From assembly GCA_900544515.1 (NCBI GenBank), contig UQVI01000037.1, forward strand, positions 1 through 12,261: a stretch of 12,261 nucleotides of DNA, in the 5' to 3' direction. Shown piece by piece: positions 7,101 through 12,261 of this stretch; the first letter of the stretch is position 1, and the number at the start of each line of letters is the position of its first letter. The position numbers and the translations under genes were made by a program. A model generated the notes under the pieces. The model worked only from the letters and a program-made list of their open reading frames with translations, was not told where the DNA came from and ran no database searches. The stretch comes from an uncultured Oscillospiraceae bacterium (GTDB lineage: Bacteria; Bacillota; Clostridia; Oscillospirales; Acutalibacteraceae).

Positions 7101-8226
7101 AATTGAAAGTCTCGGAATTGAGGTGTCCGTAGTGAACAAGCTGCGTGAGGATAACTCAATTATGGACCTTGTGGAATCCGGTCAGCTTGACTATATTGTC
7201 TATACAGGCAAGAGCGACAAAAAGTCCATTGCAGATTATATTAAGCTCCACAACAGAGCGAATCAGCTTGGAATCGCAACAATTACTTCACTTGATACCG
7301 CCAATGCCATTGCAGATATTATTGCATCACGCTACAAGGAGACAAACACGGAGCTTGTTGACATCAATGATATGCGTGAGGAAAAAGGAATTCTGAAATT
7401 CTCTAAAATGCACGGCACAGGCGATGATTACATTTTCTTCAACAATCAATGCGGTATCATCACCTGCCCTGAAAGCTTTGCAATTGAGTTCACCGACAGG
7501 CACAAGGGTATCGGCGGTGACGGTATTGTGCTGATTGAGGAAAGTGAAATTGCCGATGCTAAGATGAGAATATTCAACATTGACGGCTCTGAGGGCAAAA
7601 TGGCAGGCAACGCAATCCGCTGTGTCGGCAAATTTCTCTACGACAATAACATTGTGAAAAAAGAGCAGATGTCCATTGAAACGGCTTCGGATATTAAGGC
7701 ACTTTCACTCTTCACAAGAAACGGTAAGGTTTCATCCGTTACGGTTGATATGGGAAAAGCCGAGCTTGAGCCGAATAAAATACCTGTAAATCTTGAGGGT
7801 GAGAAAATCATCAGCACCCCTGCTGTTATCAGCGGTCAGGAATATAAAATCAACTGCTGTGCTGTGGGCAATCCGCACTGCGTGGTATTTGTTGATAATG
7901 TGGACAAGGTGAGGCTGCCGGATATCGGTCCGCAGTTTGAAACAGCGGAGATATTCCCCGAAAGAATCAACACGGAATTTGTAAGAGTTGTAAATGAAAC
8001 AACACTTAAAATGCGTGTATGGGAACGCGGAAACGGTGAAACACAGGCATGCGGTACAGGTGCCTGTGCAGCGGTTATCTGTGCAGTGGAAAACGGCTAC
8101 TGCAGTAAGGGTGAAAACATCACAGTAAAGGTCAAGGGCGGCGACTTAATCGTCAATTATACTGACGAAAAGGTAACCCTTACCGGTGACTGTAACCTTG
8201 TTTATAAGGGCGAAATTGAATATTGA
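4195..8226 (+). CDS. carB-dapF: Fused carbamoyl-phosphate synthase large subunit and diaminopimelate epimerase (CarB-DapF)
   Basis: One uninterrupted frame of 1343 residues; CarB alone is usually about 1060-1080. Residues 1 to about 1060 are a complete CarB: first synthetase half with GSGPIVIGQ (14-22), NSNPATIMTD, ENFDPVGVHTGDSIVIAP and IEVNPRVSRSS (Glu298, Asn300); second half from about 544 with GSGPIRIGQGIEFDYSS and IEVNPRASRT (Glu824, Asn826); and a C-terminal MGS-like allosteric domain at about 933-1055. CarB makes carbamoyl phosphate from bicarbonate, ATP and CarA-derived ammonia. Residues about 1067-1343 are a full DapF (separate entry). The junction, near ELVDINDMREEKG, has almost no linker. 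Start ATG follows GGAGGT (4181-4186) by 8 nt. No strong internal ribosome site precedes ATG 7372 or 7408, so one polypeptide is the simplest reading. A lost stop codon in assembly cannot be excluded. Base composition looks alike on both sides of the junction. Confidence 0.93.
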   Translation: MPLNKDIKKVLVIGSGPIVIGQAAEFDYAGAQACRVLKDEGIEVVLVNSNPATIMTDKALADHIYLEPLTEETVKRIIEKERPDSILCGLGGQTGLTIGMQLAKDGYLEKMGVKLLGTNAQAIDKAEDRQMFRDTMVKINQPVVPSDIAYTVKHAKEIANDIGYPVIIRPAFTLGGAGGGVAHDEKELEIIAKNGLMLSPITQVLVERYIAGWKEIEFEVMRDSVGNVIAVCSMENFDPVGVHTGDSIVIAPAVTLADKEYQMLRSASLDIITELGIEGGCNCQFALNPESFEYSVIEVNPRVSRSSALASKATGYPIAKVTTKIALGYTLDEIRNDITGKTCACFEPTLDYVVVKLPKWPFDKFVNASRKLGTQMKATGEVMSIAPNFEMAIMKAVRGAEIGLDTLNNKALDNADIMAKLSDQDDIRLFSVFKAIKQGISIEEIHKITMIDEWFLSKLKNLADYETEIDGKPLSEEAYLKGKKLGYTDKALEKISGGTLAYHRDCVYKMVDTCGAEFEAETPYFYSTYDKHCESRALAKSNKEKIIVLGSGPIRIGQGIEFDYSSVHCVWTLKELGYEVILINNNPETVSTDFDTGDRLYFEPLTDEDVMNIIKAENPIGVVVAFGGQTAIKLTKFLDDNGITILGTSAESIDVAEDRERFDALLERFGIFRPKGESVMTLSEALAAANRLEYPVLLRPSYVIGGQNMTIAYTDDDVCQYMDIILAQGIENPVLVDKYMMGTELEVDCISDGKDVLIPGIMEHIERAGVHSGDSIAVYPPYNLNDMMLEKVCDISQKLALSLGTKGLVNIQYLIYQNELYVIEVNPRASRTIPYISKVTNVPMVELATKIMVGSSLTELGYGTGLYRTPPYYAVKVPVFSFEKLNDVNSKLGPEMKSTGEVLGVGKNLVEALFKGLVSAGFKTDFHRKDNHGVLITVTKQDRFEIVNLAKKLDDLGAKIWATPETAKAIESLGIEVSVVNKLREDNSIMDLVESGQLDYIVYTGKSDKKSIADYIKLHNRANQLGIATITSLDTANAIADIIASRYKETNTELVDINDMREEKGILKFSKMHGTGDDYIFFNNQCGIITCPESFAIEFTDRHKGIGGDGIVLIEESEIADAKMRIFNIDGSEGKMAGNAIRCVGKFLYDNNIVKKEQMSIETASDIKALSLFTRNGKVSSVTVDMGKAELEPNKIPVNLEGEKIISTPAVISGQEYKINCCAVGNPHCVVFVDNVDKVRLPDIGPQFETAEIFPERINTEFVRVVNETTLKMRVWERGNGETQACGTGACAAVICAVENGYCSKGENITVKVKGGDLIVNYTDEKVTLTGDCNLVYKGEIEY
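7393..8223 (+). other. DapF (diaminopimelate epimerase) domain at the C-terminus of the CarB fusion, first catalytic Cys absent
   Basis: DapF interconverts LL- and meso-diaminopimelate for lysine and peptidoglycan using two cysteines (Cys73 and Cys217 in H. influenzae). This domain starts at KFSKMHGTGDDY (1068-1079) and covers the usual length, about 277 residues. Kept residues: Asn1128 (FNIDGSEG), Asn1226 (GNPHC), Asn1259 (RINTEF), Glu1277-Arg1278 (WERGNGETQ) and the second catalytic Cys1286 (ACGTGACA). Changed residues: the family signature N-x-D-G-S-x4-C-G-N reads with Ala1137 in place of the first catalytic Cys (codon GCA, 7603-7605), and GxGND reads GTGDD, with Asp1077 at the position of the substrate-site Asn11. 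Cys1143 six residues later matches the second, non-catalytic Cys of GNGARC. The fold assignment is secure; epimerase activity is uncertain. Confidence 0.88.
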
Positions 8227-8236
8227 TTTGTATCAT

Positions 8237-8284
8237 AAAAGCAGTGACTGTCTCATTCGGTTAAGACAGCCGCTGCTTTTGTTT
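8237..8284 (+). terminator. Rho-independent terminator of the carA-carB-dapF transcript
   Basis: AAAAGCAG (8237-8244) pairs with CTGCTTTT (8273-8280). The stem continues through a T-G and a G-C pair, one A/C mismatch and CTGTCT (8248-8253) with AGACAG (8264-8269), leaving a 10-nt loop. TTTTGTTT follows. It begins 10 nt after the carB-dapF stop. The A-run on its left means it could also stop some minus-strand transcripts. Confidence 0.9.
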
Positions 8285-8285
8285 A

Positions 8286-8314
8286 TTGACTTGATGTGGA
8301 ATTAATGATATAAT
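8286..8314 (+). promoter_or_regulatory. Near-consensus housekeeping-sigma promoter with extended -10
   Basis: TTGACT (8286-8291), a 17-nt spacer and TATAAT (8309-8314), preceded by TGA as an extended -10 TGn. Start of transcription is predicted near 8321, exactly the first base of the long inverted repeat. It sits just after the upstream terminator, as expected for an independent unit. This is the best promoter match I found in the window. Confidence 0.75.
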
Positions 8315-8320
8315 CAGATT

Positions 8321-8478
8321 GCCAAACAAAACTTAATGATTATCAATAGTAGTGTGCTATTTTATTTTGATAAAAATGCACGCTTTATTCAACGCACTAT
8401 GTTGATAATGAGTTTTGTTTGGCGACAATTCGGAGCGTGTGTTTTATTGCACAGCTTCGGCTGTGCATTTTTTATTTT
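8321..8478 (+). ncRNA. Candidate structured small RNA, about 150 nt, unknown family
   Basis: From the predicted start, GCCAAACAAAACT (8321-8333) pairs perfectly with AGTTTTGTTTGGC (8411-8423), and ATTATCAA (8339-8346) with TTGATAAT (8402-8409), separated by a bulge of 5 versus 1 nt. Inside, two foldings compete: TAGTG (8350-8354) with CACTA (8395-8399), or a terminal hairpin GTGTGC (8352-8357) with GCACGC (8378-8383) extended by ATTTT/AAAAT. The second leaves a large one-sided bubble on the 3' arm, loosely like the rod with bubble of 6S RNA, although at about 103 nt the rod is short for 6S. A UUCG-capped terminator ends the unit. I do not recognise SRP RNA, RNase P, tmRNA or a common riboswitch. 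It could be a small RNA, an attenuator of a lost gene, or a MITE-like inverted repeat. Confidence 0.5.
8448..8478 (+). terminator. Strong rho-independent terminator with UUCG loop
   Basis: TGCACAGC (8448-8455) and GCTGTGCA (8460-8467) form a perfect 8-bp stem closed by the very stable C(UUCG)G loop, followed by six T (8468-8473) and ATTTT. It ends the transcript predicted from the promoter at 8286-8314. A clear GGAGGTGAG ribosome-site sequence follows at 8486-8494 without a good start codon after it. Confidence 0.9.
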
Positions 8479-8512
8479 ACGGAATGGAGGTGAGCAGTAT
8501 AACAATAAAATC

Positions 8513-8557
8513 AAACAAAAGAAAACTCTGTACCGGTCCGCTAAAACAAGTACAGAG
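8513..8557 (-). terminator. Rho-independent terminator for the minus-strand ABC exporter operon
   Basis: On the minus strand CTCTGTAC (8557-8550) pairs with GTACAGAG (8533-8526), a perfect 8-bp stem with a 16-nt loop, followed at once by TTTTCTTTTGTTT (8525-8513). No T-run follows on the plus strand, so it is oriented to stop transcripts arriving from the ABC genes, about 190 nt past their stop. Confidence 0.75.
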
Positions 8558-8579
8558 CATCTGAAAAAACACAGGAATA

Positions 8580-8618
8580 AATCCTTATGTACAAAATATT
8601 ATATGATACATAAGGATT
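8580..8618. repeat. 12-bp perfect inverted repeat
   Basis: AATCCTTATGTA (8580-8591) and TACATAAGGATT (8607-8618) with a 15-nt A/T-rich centre. On the minus strand the stem is followed by TATTCC, a poor T-tract, so it may be an auxiliary terminator for the ABC operon or an mRNA 3'-end stabiliser. Confidence 0.65.
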
Positions 8619-8628
8619 CTAAAATATC

Positions 8629-8697
8629 GTAGGGGTGGATTCAATATCCGCCCAATTGTTTTTTAATATTGTGGGACGATATGGAATCGTCCCCTAC
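8629..8697. repeat. Palindromic repeat element with 7-bp terminal inverted repeats
   Basis: The ends GTAGGGG (8629-8635) and CCCCTAC (8691-8697) are perfect inverted repeats. Inside are two GC-rich hairpins: GGGTGGAT (8633-8640) with ATCCGCCC (8646-8653), one G-T pair, 5-nt loop; and GGGACGAT (8673-8680) with ATCGTCCC (8686-8693), perfect, 5-nt loop, separated by a T/A-rich spacer. The two arms resemble each other. Similar GTAGGGG-type elements are, from memory, dispersed in gut Clostridia genomes; the element at 3001-3103 shares the layout and the CCCCTACA end. It codes for nothing visible. Confidence 0.75.
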
Positions 8698-8747
8698 AGA
8701 ATGTCAATAACATTATTGATTAACTAAACAATCCTTTGGGGGTATCT

Positions 8748-10490
8748 TTATTCCTGCTTTGGGAACTGTGAATAATAAAGGGTGTAATAAAAGCCTTTCT
8801 TTTCAAAGAGCTCTTTATGATTACCCTTTTCGATAATATTTCCGTCGTTCATTACGAGAATAACATCTGCATTTTTAATGGTTGAAAGGCGGTGTGCAAC
8901 AATAAAGGTTGTTCTGCCCTGCATCAGCTTATTAAATGCTTTTTGTATTCTAATCTCTGTTCTTGTATCAATGGAGGAGGTTGCCTCATCAAGGATAAGA
9001 ATCGGCGGTGGAGAAAGCATCAGACGAGTAATACAAAGCAACTGCTTTTGTCCCTGTGAAAGTGAGCCGCCGTCCTCACCGATAAAGGTCTGATATCCGT
9101 CCGGCAAACGTTTGATAAAGGAATGAGCATGTGCTGCCTTTGCTGCGTCAACAATCTCTTCATCTGTTGCATTCGGATTAGCCAATCTTATATTTTCGGC
9201 GATTGTACCGCTCTTAAGCCAGGTATCCTGAAGTACCATACCTATATTTTTTCTCAGCGAATTACGTGTGATATCCAGAATATTATTGCCGTCAAGCAAA
9301 ATTTTACCGCTGTTTGCATCATAAAAACGCATAAGAAGATTAATAAGCGTTGTTTTACCGCAGCCGGTAGGACCGACGATTGCTACGGTCATACCCGGCT
9401 TCACCTTAAGGTTCAGGTTGGTAATCAGCTCCTTTTCAGGTGAATAAGAAAAGGCAAGATTTCTGATTTCAATTTCACCCTGCGGATTTTCAATATCAAC
9501 TGCATCTTTCCTGTCAGGTGTTACGCTTTCCTCTTCAATCAGATTCAACACACGTGAGGCACAGGCAAGAGCATTCTGAAGCTCGGTAACAACAGAGCTG
9601 ATTTCGTTAAAAGGCTTTGTATACTGGTTGGCATATGCAAGAAAGCTTGAAAGAATACCGACTGTTATGCCGCCGTTCACTGCCAGAATAGCACCAAACA
9701 ATGCAACGGCTGCATACACAATACTGTTTACAAAGCGTGTGGCAGGATTTGTTATTGAGGAAAAAAAGGTCGCTTTCAGTGAATAGTCTGCAAGACGATT
9801 ATTTATATCATCAAAGCGTTCCAGATTTTCATCATTCATATTATAGGCTTCCGCAACCTTCTGGTTGGAAATCATTTCATCAATAAAAGCAGTCTGCTCT
9901 CCCCTTGTCTTGGACTGGAGCGAAAACATTTTATACGTTTTCTTGGCAATAAATCTTGCAATAAAAAATGAGAGCGGTGTGACAAGCACAACAACAAGCG
10001 TTATCCACACATTGATGGACAGCATAAAGCCGATTGTACCGATAATCGTAATGATACCTGTGAAAAACTGTGTAAAGCCCATCAGCAGTCCGTCAGACAG
10101 CTGATCCACATCATTGATTACACGGCTGACAATATCGCCCTTAGCATGGGAATCAAGATACGAGCACGGAAGATTTTCTATTTTAACAAAAGCACGCTGT
10201 CTCAGATCCCTTGAAACATTGTATGCAATTTTATTATTGCACACATTCATAAGCCACTGAACAACGGCAGTAATCAGAATAATGATGACGAGCTTAATCA
10301 GAATTCTTCCTATTTCGGCAAAATCAACATTGCCTGCACCGACAATACAGTCAATTGCTCTTCCCACAAGTATAGGAGCATAAAGCGTAAGTGATACGGT
10401 AATAACGGCAAAAATCATGGAAAGGATAAGGAAATACTTATATTTATCAATATATTTCCATACCTTTTTCAAGGTTTCCTTACTGTTCAT
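8748..10490 (-). CDS. ABC exporter half-transporter with canonical ATPase residues (second gene of a heterodimeric pair)
   Basis: Membrane exporter subunit of 580 residues: six-helix type 1 transmembrane domain (about 1-315, clear hydrophobic spans near 20-45, 62-84, 138-158, 160-183 and 250-280) fused to an ATP-binding domain. Walker A is GPTGCGKT (373-380), Q-loop Gln421, Walker B PILILDE with catalytic Glu502, D-loop near 505-508 and switch His533 (VAHRLST), all canonical. The signature is LSQGQ (477-481) in place of LSGGQ. Together with the degenerate partner just upstream this is the pattern of heterodimeric exporters such as BmrCD, LmrCD or TM287/288: this subunit brings the working Walker B/His, the partner brings the good signature. 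ATG 10490 shares one base with the partner's TAA stop and follows AGGAGG by 7 nt. The substrate is unknown; drug, lipid or peptide export are all possible. Confidence 0.93.
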   Translation of the reverse strand: MNSKETLKKVWKYIDKYKYFLILSMIFAVITVSLTLYAPILVGRAIDCIVGAGNVDFAEIGRILIKLVIIILITAVVQWLMNVCNNKIAYNVSRDLRQRAFVKIENLPCSYLDSHAKGDIVSRVINDVDQLSDGLLMGFTQFFTGIITIIGTIGFMLSINVWITLVVVLVTPLSFFIARFIAKKTYKMFSLQSKTRGEQTAFIDEMISNQKVAEAYNMNDENLERFDDINNRLADYSLKATFFSSITNPATRFVNSIVYAAVALFGAILAVNGGITVGILSSFLAYANQYTKPFNEISSVVTELQNALACASRVLNLIEEESVTPDRKDAVDIENPQGEIEIRNLAFSYSPEKELITNLNLKVKPGMTVAIVGPTGCGKTTLINLLMRFYDANSGKILLDGNNILDITRNSLRKNIGMVLQDTWLKSGTIAENIRLANPNATDEEIVDAAKAAHAHSFIKRLPDGYQTFIGEDGGSLSQGQKQLLCITRLMLSPPPILILDEATSSIDTRTEIRIQKAFNKLMQGRTTFIVAHRLSTIKNADVILVMNDGNIIEKGNHKELFEKKGFYYTLYYSQFPKQE

Positions 10491-12202
10491 TATTCATCCT
10501 CCTTTCCAAACTGTGAAGAATAAATTTCCTTATAAACATCACAGCTTTCAAGGAGCTGACTATGTGTTCCTAAGCCCACACACTGACCGTCATCAAGCGT
10601 GATAATCTTATCTGCACTCATTACGGAGGATGCACGCTGAGATACGATGAACACTGTAGGTTTATAGCTAAGATTATAAAGTTCTTCTCTAAGCCTTGCC
10701 TCTGTGGCAAAATCAAGAGCAGATGAGGAATCATCAAGAATCAATATTTCTGGTTTACGCACCAATGCACGGGCAACGGAAAGACGCTGTTTCTGTCCAC
10801 CTGAAAGATTAGCACCATTCTGTGCAATATCAAAATCAAGACCGCCCTTGTCAGCAATGATATCATAAATCTGTGCTTTCTTAAGAGCGTCAATGATTTC
10901 ATCATCTGTGGCATCCTTTTTGCCCCATTTCATATTGTCGCGGACAGTACCCTTAAACAAAACAGCTTTCTGCTGAACAAAGCCTATCTTGTCACGCAAA
11001 GCGATATTATCCATGCTTTTTACATCCTTTGAATCAACATAAACACAGCCGCCTGTTGCATCATAAAAATGAGGAATGAGTGATACAAGACTGGATTTGC
11101 CTGAGCCTGTACCGCCTATAATTCCTATAACGTCACCTTTTTCCGCCTTAAAGGAAATATCAGTCAGCGTTTCCTCACCTGCATTTTTATACGTCAGCGA
11201 AACCTTATCAAATTCAATATAGGCATCAGATGTAATATCATTGCTGTTGTGCTCAAGGGTATTATCCTGCTCAAGAACATTATTGATTCTGTCAGCTGAT
11301 GCAAAGGCTTTCGTTACAGAAACAATGAGATTTGCAAGCTTGATAAGTTCAATGAGAATCTGACTCATATAATTATACAGAGCCACAACCTGTCCCTGTG
11401 TTAAATCACCGATATCCACACGAAGTGCACCTGTGTAAACAAGAACAACAATGGCAATATTGATAATCACATAGGTTACAGGATTTAAAAGTGCAGATAT
11501 TCTGCCGACAGCCTTCTGCAGTGATGAAAGAGCGGTATTACGCTTACTGAATTCTGCAATTTCATTCTCCTCACCTGTAAAGGCTCTGATTACTCTTGCA
11601 CCGGTCAGGTTTTCACGTGTGATCAACGTTACACCGTCGAGCTTGGACTGAATGCTCTTATGCTTCGGTATGGTATAAGCCATAATACCGAAAACCACAA
11701 CGGACAACAGGACAATAGCAACAAGAAAAATAAAAGCACATTTTACATCAATGAAAAATGCCATAACCATTGCACCGATTACAATGAACGGTGAACGCAG
11801 CAGAAGCCTTAAAACCAAATTAACACCATTCTGCACCTGATTGACATCATTGGTCATTCTTGTAATCAGTGTTGATGTGCCGATATGATCAAGCTCATTG
11901 AAGGACAGGGACTGTATTTTATCATACAGTGAATGCCTCAGCTTTCTGCCAAAGCCTGTGGCAGCCTTAGCAGCAAAGAACTGCGCTGTAATTGCTGCAA
12001 TCATACCCACAAGGGCAAGGCAGACGAGCACACCGCTGCGCTGATAAATATACGTTTTATCATTATTATGAATACCAACATCAATTATGGATGCAATAAC
12101 AAGAGGTACAATAAGTTCAAAGGAAGCCTCAAGCAGCTTGAACAGTGGTGCAAGGACAGACTGCACAATATACCCCTTTAAATAGACAAGAAGTTTTTTC
12201 AA
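10490..12202 (-). CDS. ABC exporter half-transporter with degenerate ATPase residues (first gene of a heterodimeric pair)
   Basis: Membrane exporter subunit of 570 residues: transmembrane domain (about 1-315; hydrophobic spans near 16-41, 56-78, 131-155, 156-177, 240-262 and 270-298) then an ATP-binding domain. Walker A is GGTGSGKS (363-370), Q-loop Gln410, signature LSGGQKQR (466-473), Walker B ILILDD with Asp491 where the catalytic Glu normally lies, and Gln522 (IVSQRASS) where the switch His lies. This marks it as the degenerate half of a heterodimer with the downstream gene. The start is TTG at 12202: AGGTGA lies 4 nt upstream, an in-frame TAA lies five codons upstream, and no ATG or GTG is available between them. 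Only 16 genomic bases precede it before the adapter, so any promoter or upstream regulator (often MarR-type in such operons) is out of view. Confidence 0.92.
   Translation of the reverse strand: MKKLLVYLKGYIVQSVLAPLFKLLEASFELIVPLVIASIIDVGIHNNDKTYIYQRSGVLVCLALVGMIAAITAQFFAAKAATGFGRKLRHSLYDKIQSLSFNELDHIGTSTLITRMTNDVNQVQNGVNLVLRLLLRSPFIVIGAMVMAFFIDVKCAFIFLVAIVLLSVVVFGIMAYTIPKHKSIQSKLDGVTLITRENLTGARVIRAFTGEENEIAEFSKRNTALSSLQKAVGRISALLNPVTYVIINIAIVVLVYTGALRVDIGDLTQGQVVALYNYMSQILIELIKLANLIVSVTKAFASADRINNVLEQDNTLEHNSNDITSDAYIEFDKVSLTYKNAGEETLTDISFKAEKGDVIGIIGGTGSGKSSLVSLIPHFYDATGGCVYVDSKDVKSMDNIALRDKIGFVQQKAVLFKGTVRDNMKWGKKDATDDEIIDALKKAQIYDIIADKGGLDFDIAQNGANLSGGQKQRLSVARALVRKPEILILDDSSSALDFATEARLREELYNLSYKPTVFIVSQRASSVMSADKIITLDDGQCVGLGTHSQLLESCDVYKEIYSSQFGKEDE
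10498..10503 (-). promoter_or_regulatory. Ribosome binding site of the second ABC gene
   Basis: AGGAGG on the minus strand lies inside the end of the first ABC gene, 7 nt before the ATG at 10490. With the TAATG overlap it indicates coupled translation of the two subunits. Confidence 0.85.
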
Positions 12203-12218
12203 TTTATCACCTGATTAC

Positions 12219-12261
12219 CTGTCTCTTATACACATCTCCGAGCCCACGAGACTAAGGCGAA
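12219..12261 (-). other. Untrimmed Illumina Nextera i7-side adapter (not genomic)
   Basis: The reverse complement of the left-end adapter: mosaic end CTGTCTCTTATACACATCT (12219-12237), adapter part (12238-12252), index complement TAAGGCGA (12253-12260) and one more primer base. Genomic sequence ends at about 12218. Confidence 0.98.

Larger units (their letters stand above)
8227..8747. other. Convergent intergenic region with stacked RNA and palindrome signals, no convincing gene
   Basis: This 521-nt stretch separates the plus-strand arginine block from the minus-strand ABC operon. It holds two plus-strand terminators, a promoter with a long hairpin transcript, a minus-strand terminator, a 12-bp inverted repeat and a palindromic element, each listed on its own. 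A 98-codon plus frame (8336-8632) crosses the hairpins and a terminator and resembles nothing I know. Bases 8698-8747 hold only a weak A/T-rich palindrome (TCAATA at 8704-8709 with TATTGA at 8714-8719). Confidence 0.8.

Noticed and set aside
7372..7410. Separate internal start for a free-standing dapF
   Set aside because: ATG 7372 has no ribosome site at proper distance; the A/G-rich stretch near 7378-7389 lies too far from ATG 7408, which would also cut into the first conserved strand of DapF.
8321..8423. Clear insertion sequence or MITE with target duplication
   Set aside because: Flanking bases on the two sides of the 13-bp inverted repeats show no direct duplication, and the promoter-to-start spacing fits an RNA gene better; left open as an alternative only.
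8336..8632. 98-codon plus-strand frame in the intergenic region
   Set aside because: It starts inside the long hairpin, crosses a strong terminator and the minus-strand terminator, has no ribosome site at its ATG, and its product resembles no known protein.

Overview
The window is one assembled fragment, genomic from about base 50 to 12218, with untrimmed Nextera library adapter at both ends (1-49 and 12219-12261). Codon use, AGGAGG-type ribosome sites, moderate GC, an arginine cluster of the order argB-argD-argF-carA-carB, a BmrCD-like ABC pair and GTAGGGG/CCCCTAC palindromic repeats all suggest a Gram-positive Clostridia member, most like uncultured gut Ruminococcaceae/Oscillospiraceae. That placement is inference. 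No rRNA, tRNA, CRISPR array or transposase gene is visible.

Left block (69-8226, + strand): arginine and carbamoyl-phosphate synthesis. ArgB phosphorylates N-acetylglutamate, ArgD aminates the semialdehyde made by ArgC (not in the window), CarA/CarB make carbamoyl phosphate, and ArgF joins it to ornithine to give citrulline. argC and argJ would be expected upstream but the fragment is cut immediately before the argB ribosome site. argD/argF and carA/carB overlap by 4 and 1 nt. A 130-nt gap between argF and carA holds a composite palindromic repeat. The last gene is the most striking: a single 1343-residue frame that is a complete CarB followed, almost without linker, by a full-length diaminopimelate epimerase (DapF) domain. 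In that DapF domain the first of the two catalytic cysteines reads as alanine and the usual Gly-x-Gly-Asn-Asp asparagine reads as aspartate, while the other recognised active-site residues are kept.

Middle block (8227-8747): 521 nt without a convincing gene, between convergent operons but rich in structure. In order it holds the carB-dapF terminator; a near-consensus extended -10 promoter; a long hairpin RNA starting at the predicted transcription start and ending in a UUCG-capped terminator (candidate free-standing small RNA, or attenuator of a lost gene); a minus-strand terminator for the ABC operon; a 12-bp inverted repeat; and a second palindromic repeat element.

Right block (8748-12202, - strand): two translationally coupled half-size ABC exporters. 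The first has degenerate catalytic residues (Glu to Asp, switch His to Gln) and the second has an altered signature (LSQGQ), the complementary pattern of a heterodimeric exporter with one working and one degenerate ATP site. The substrate cannot be read from the sequence.
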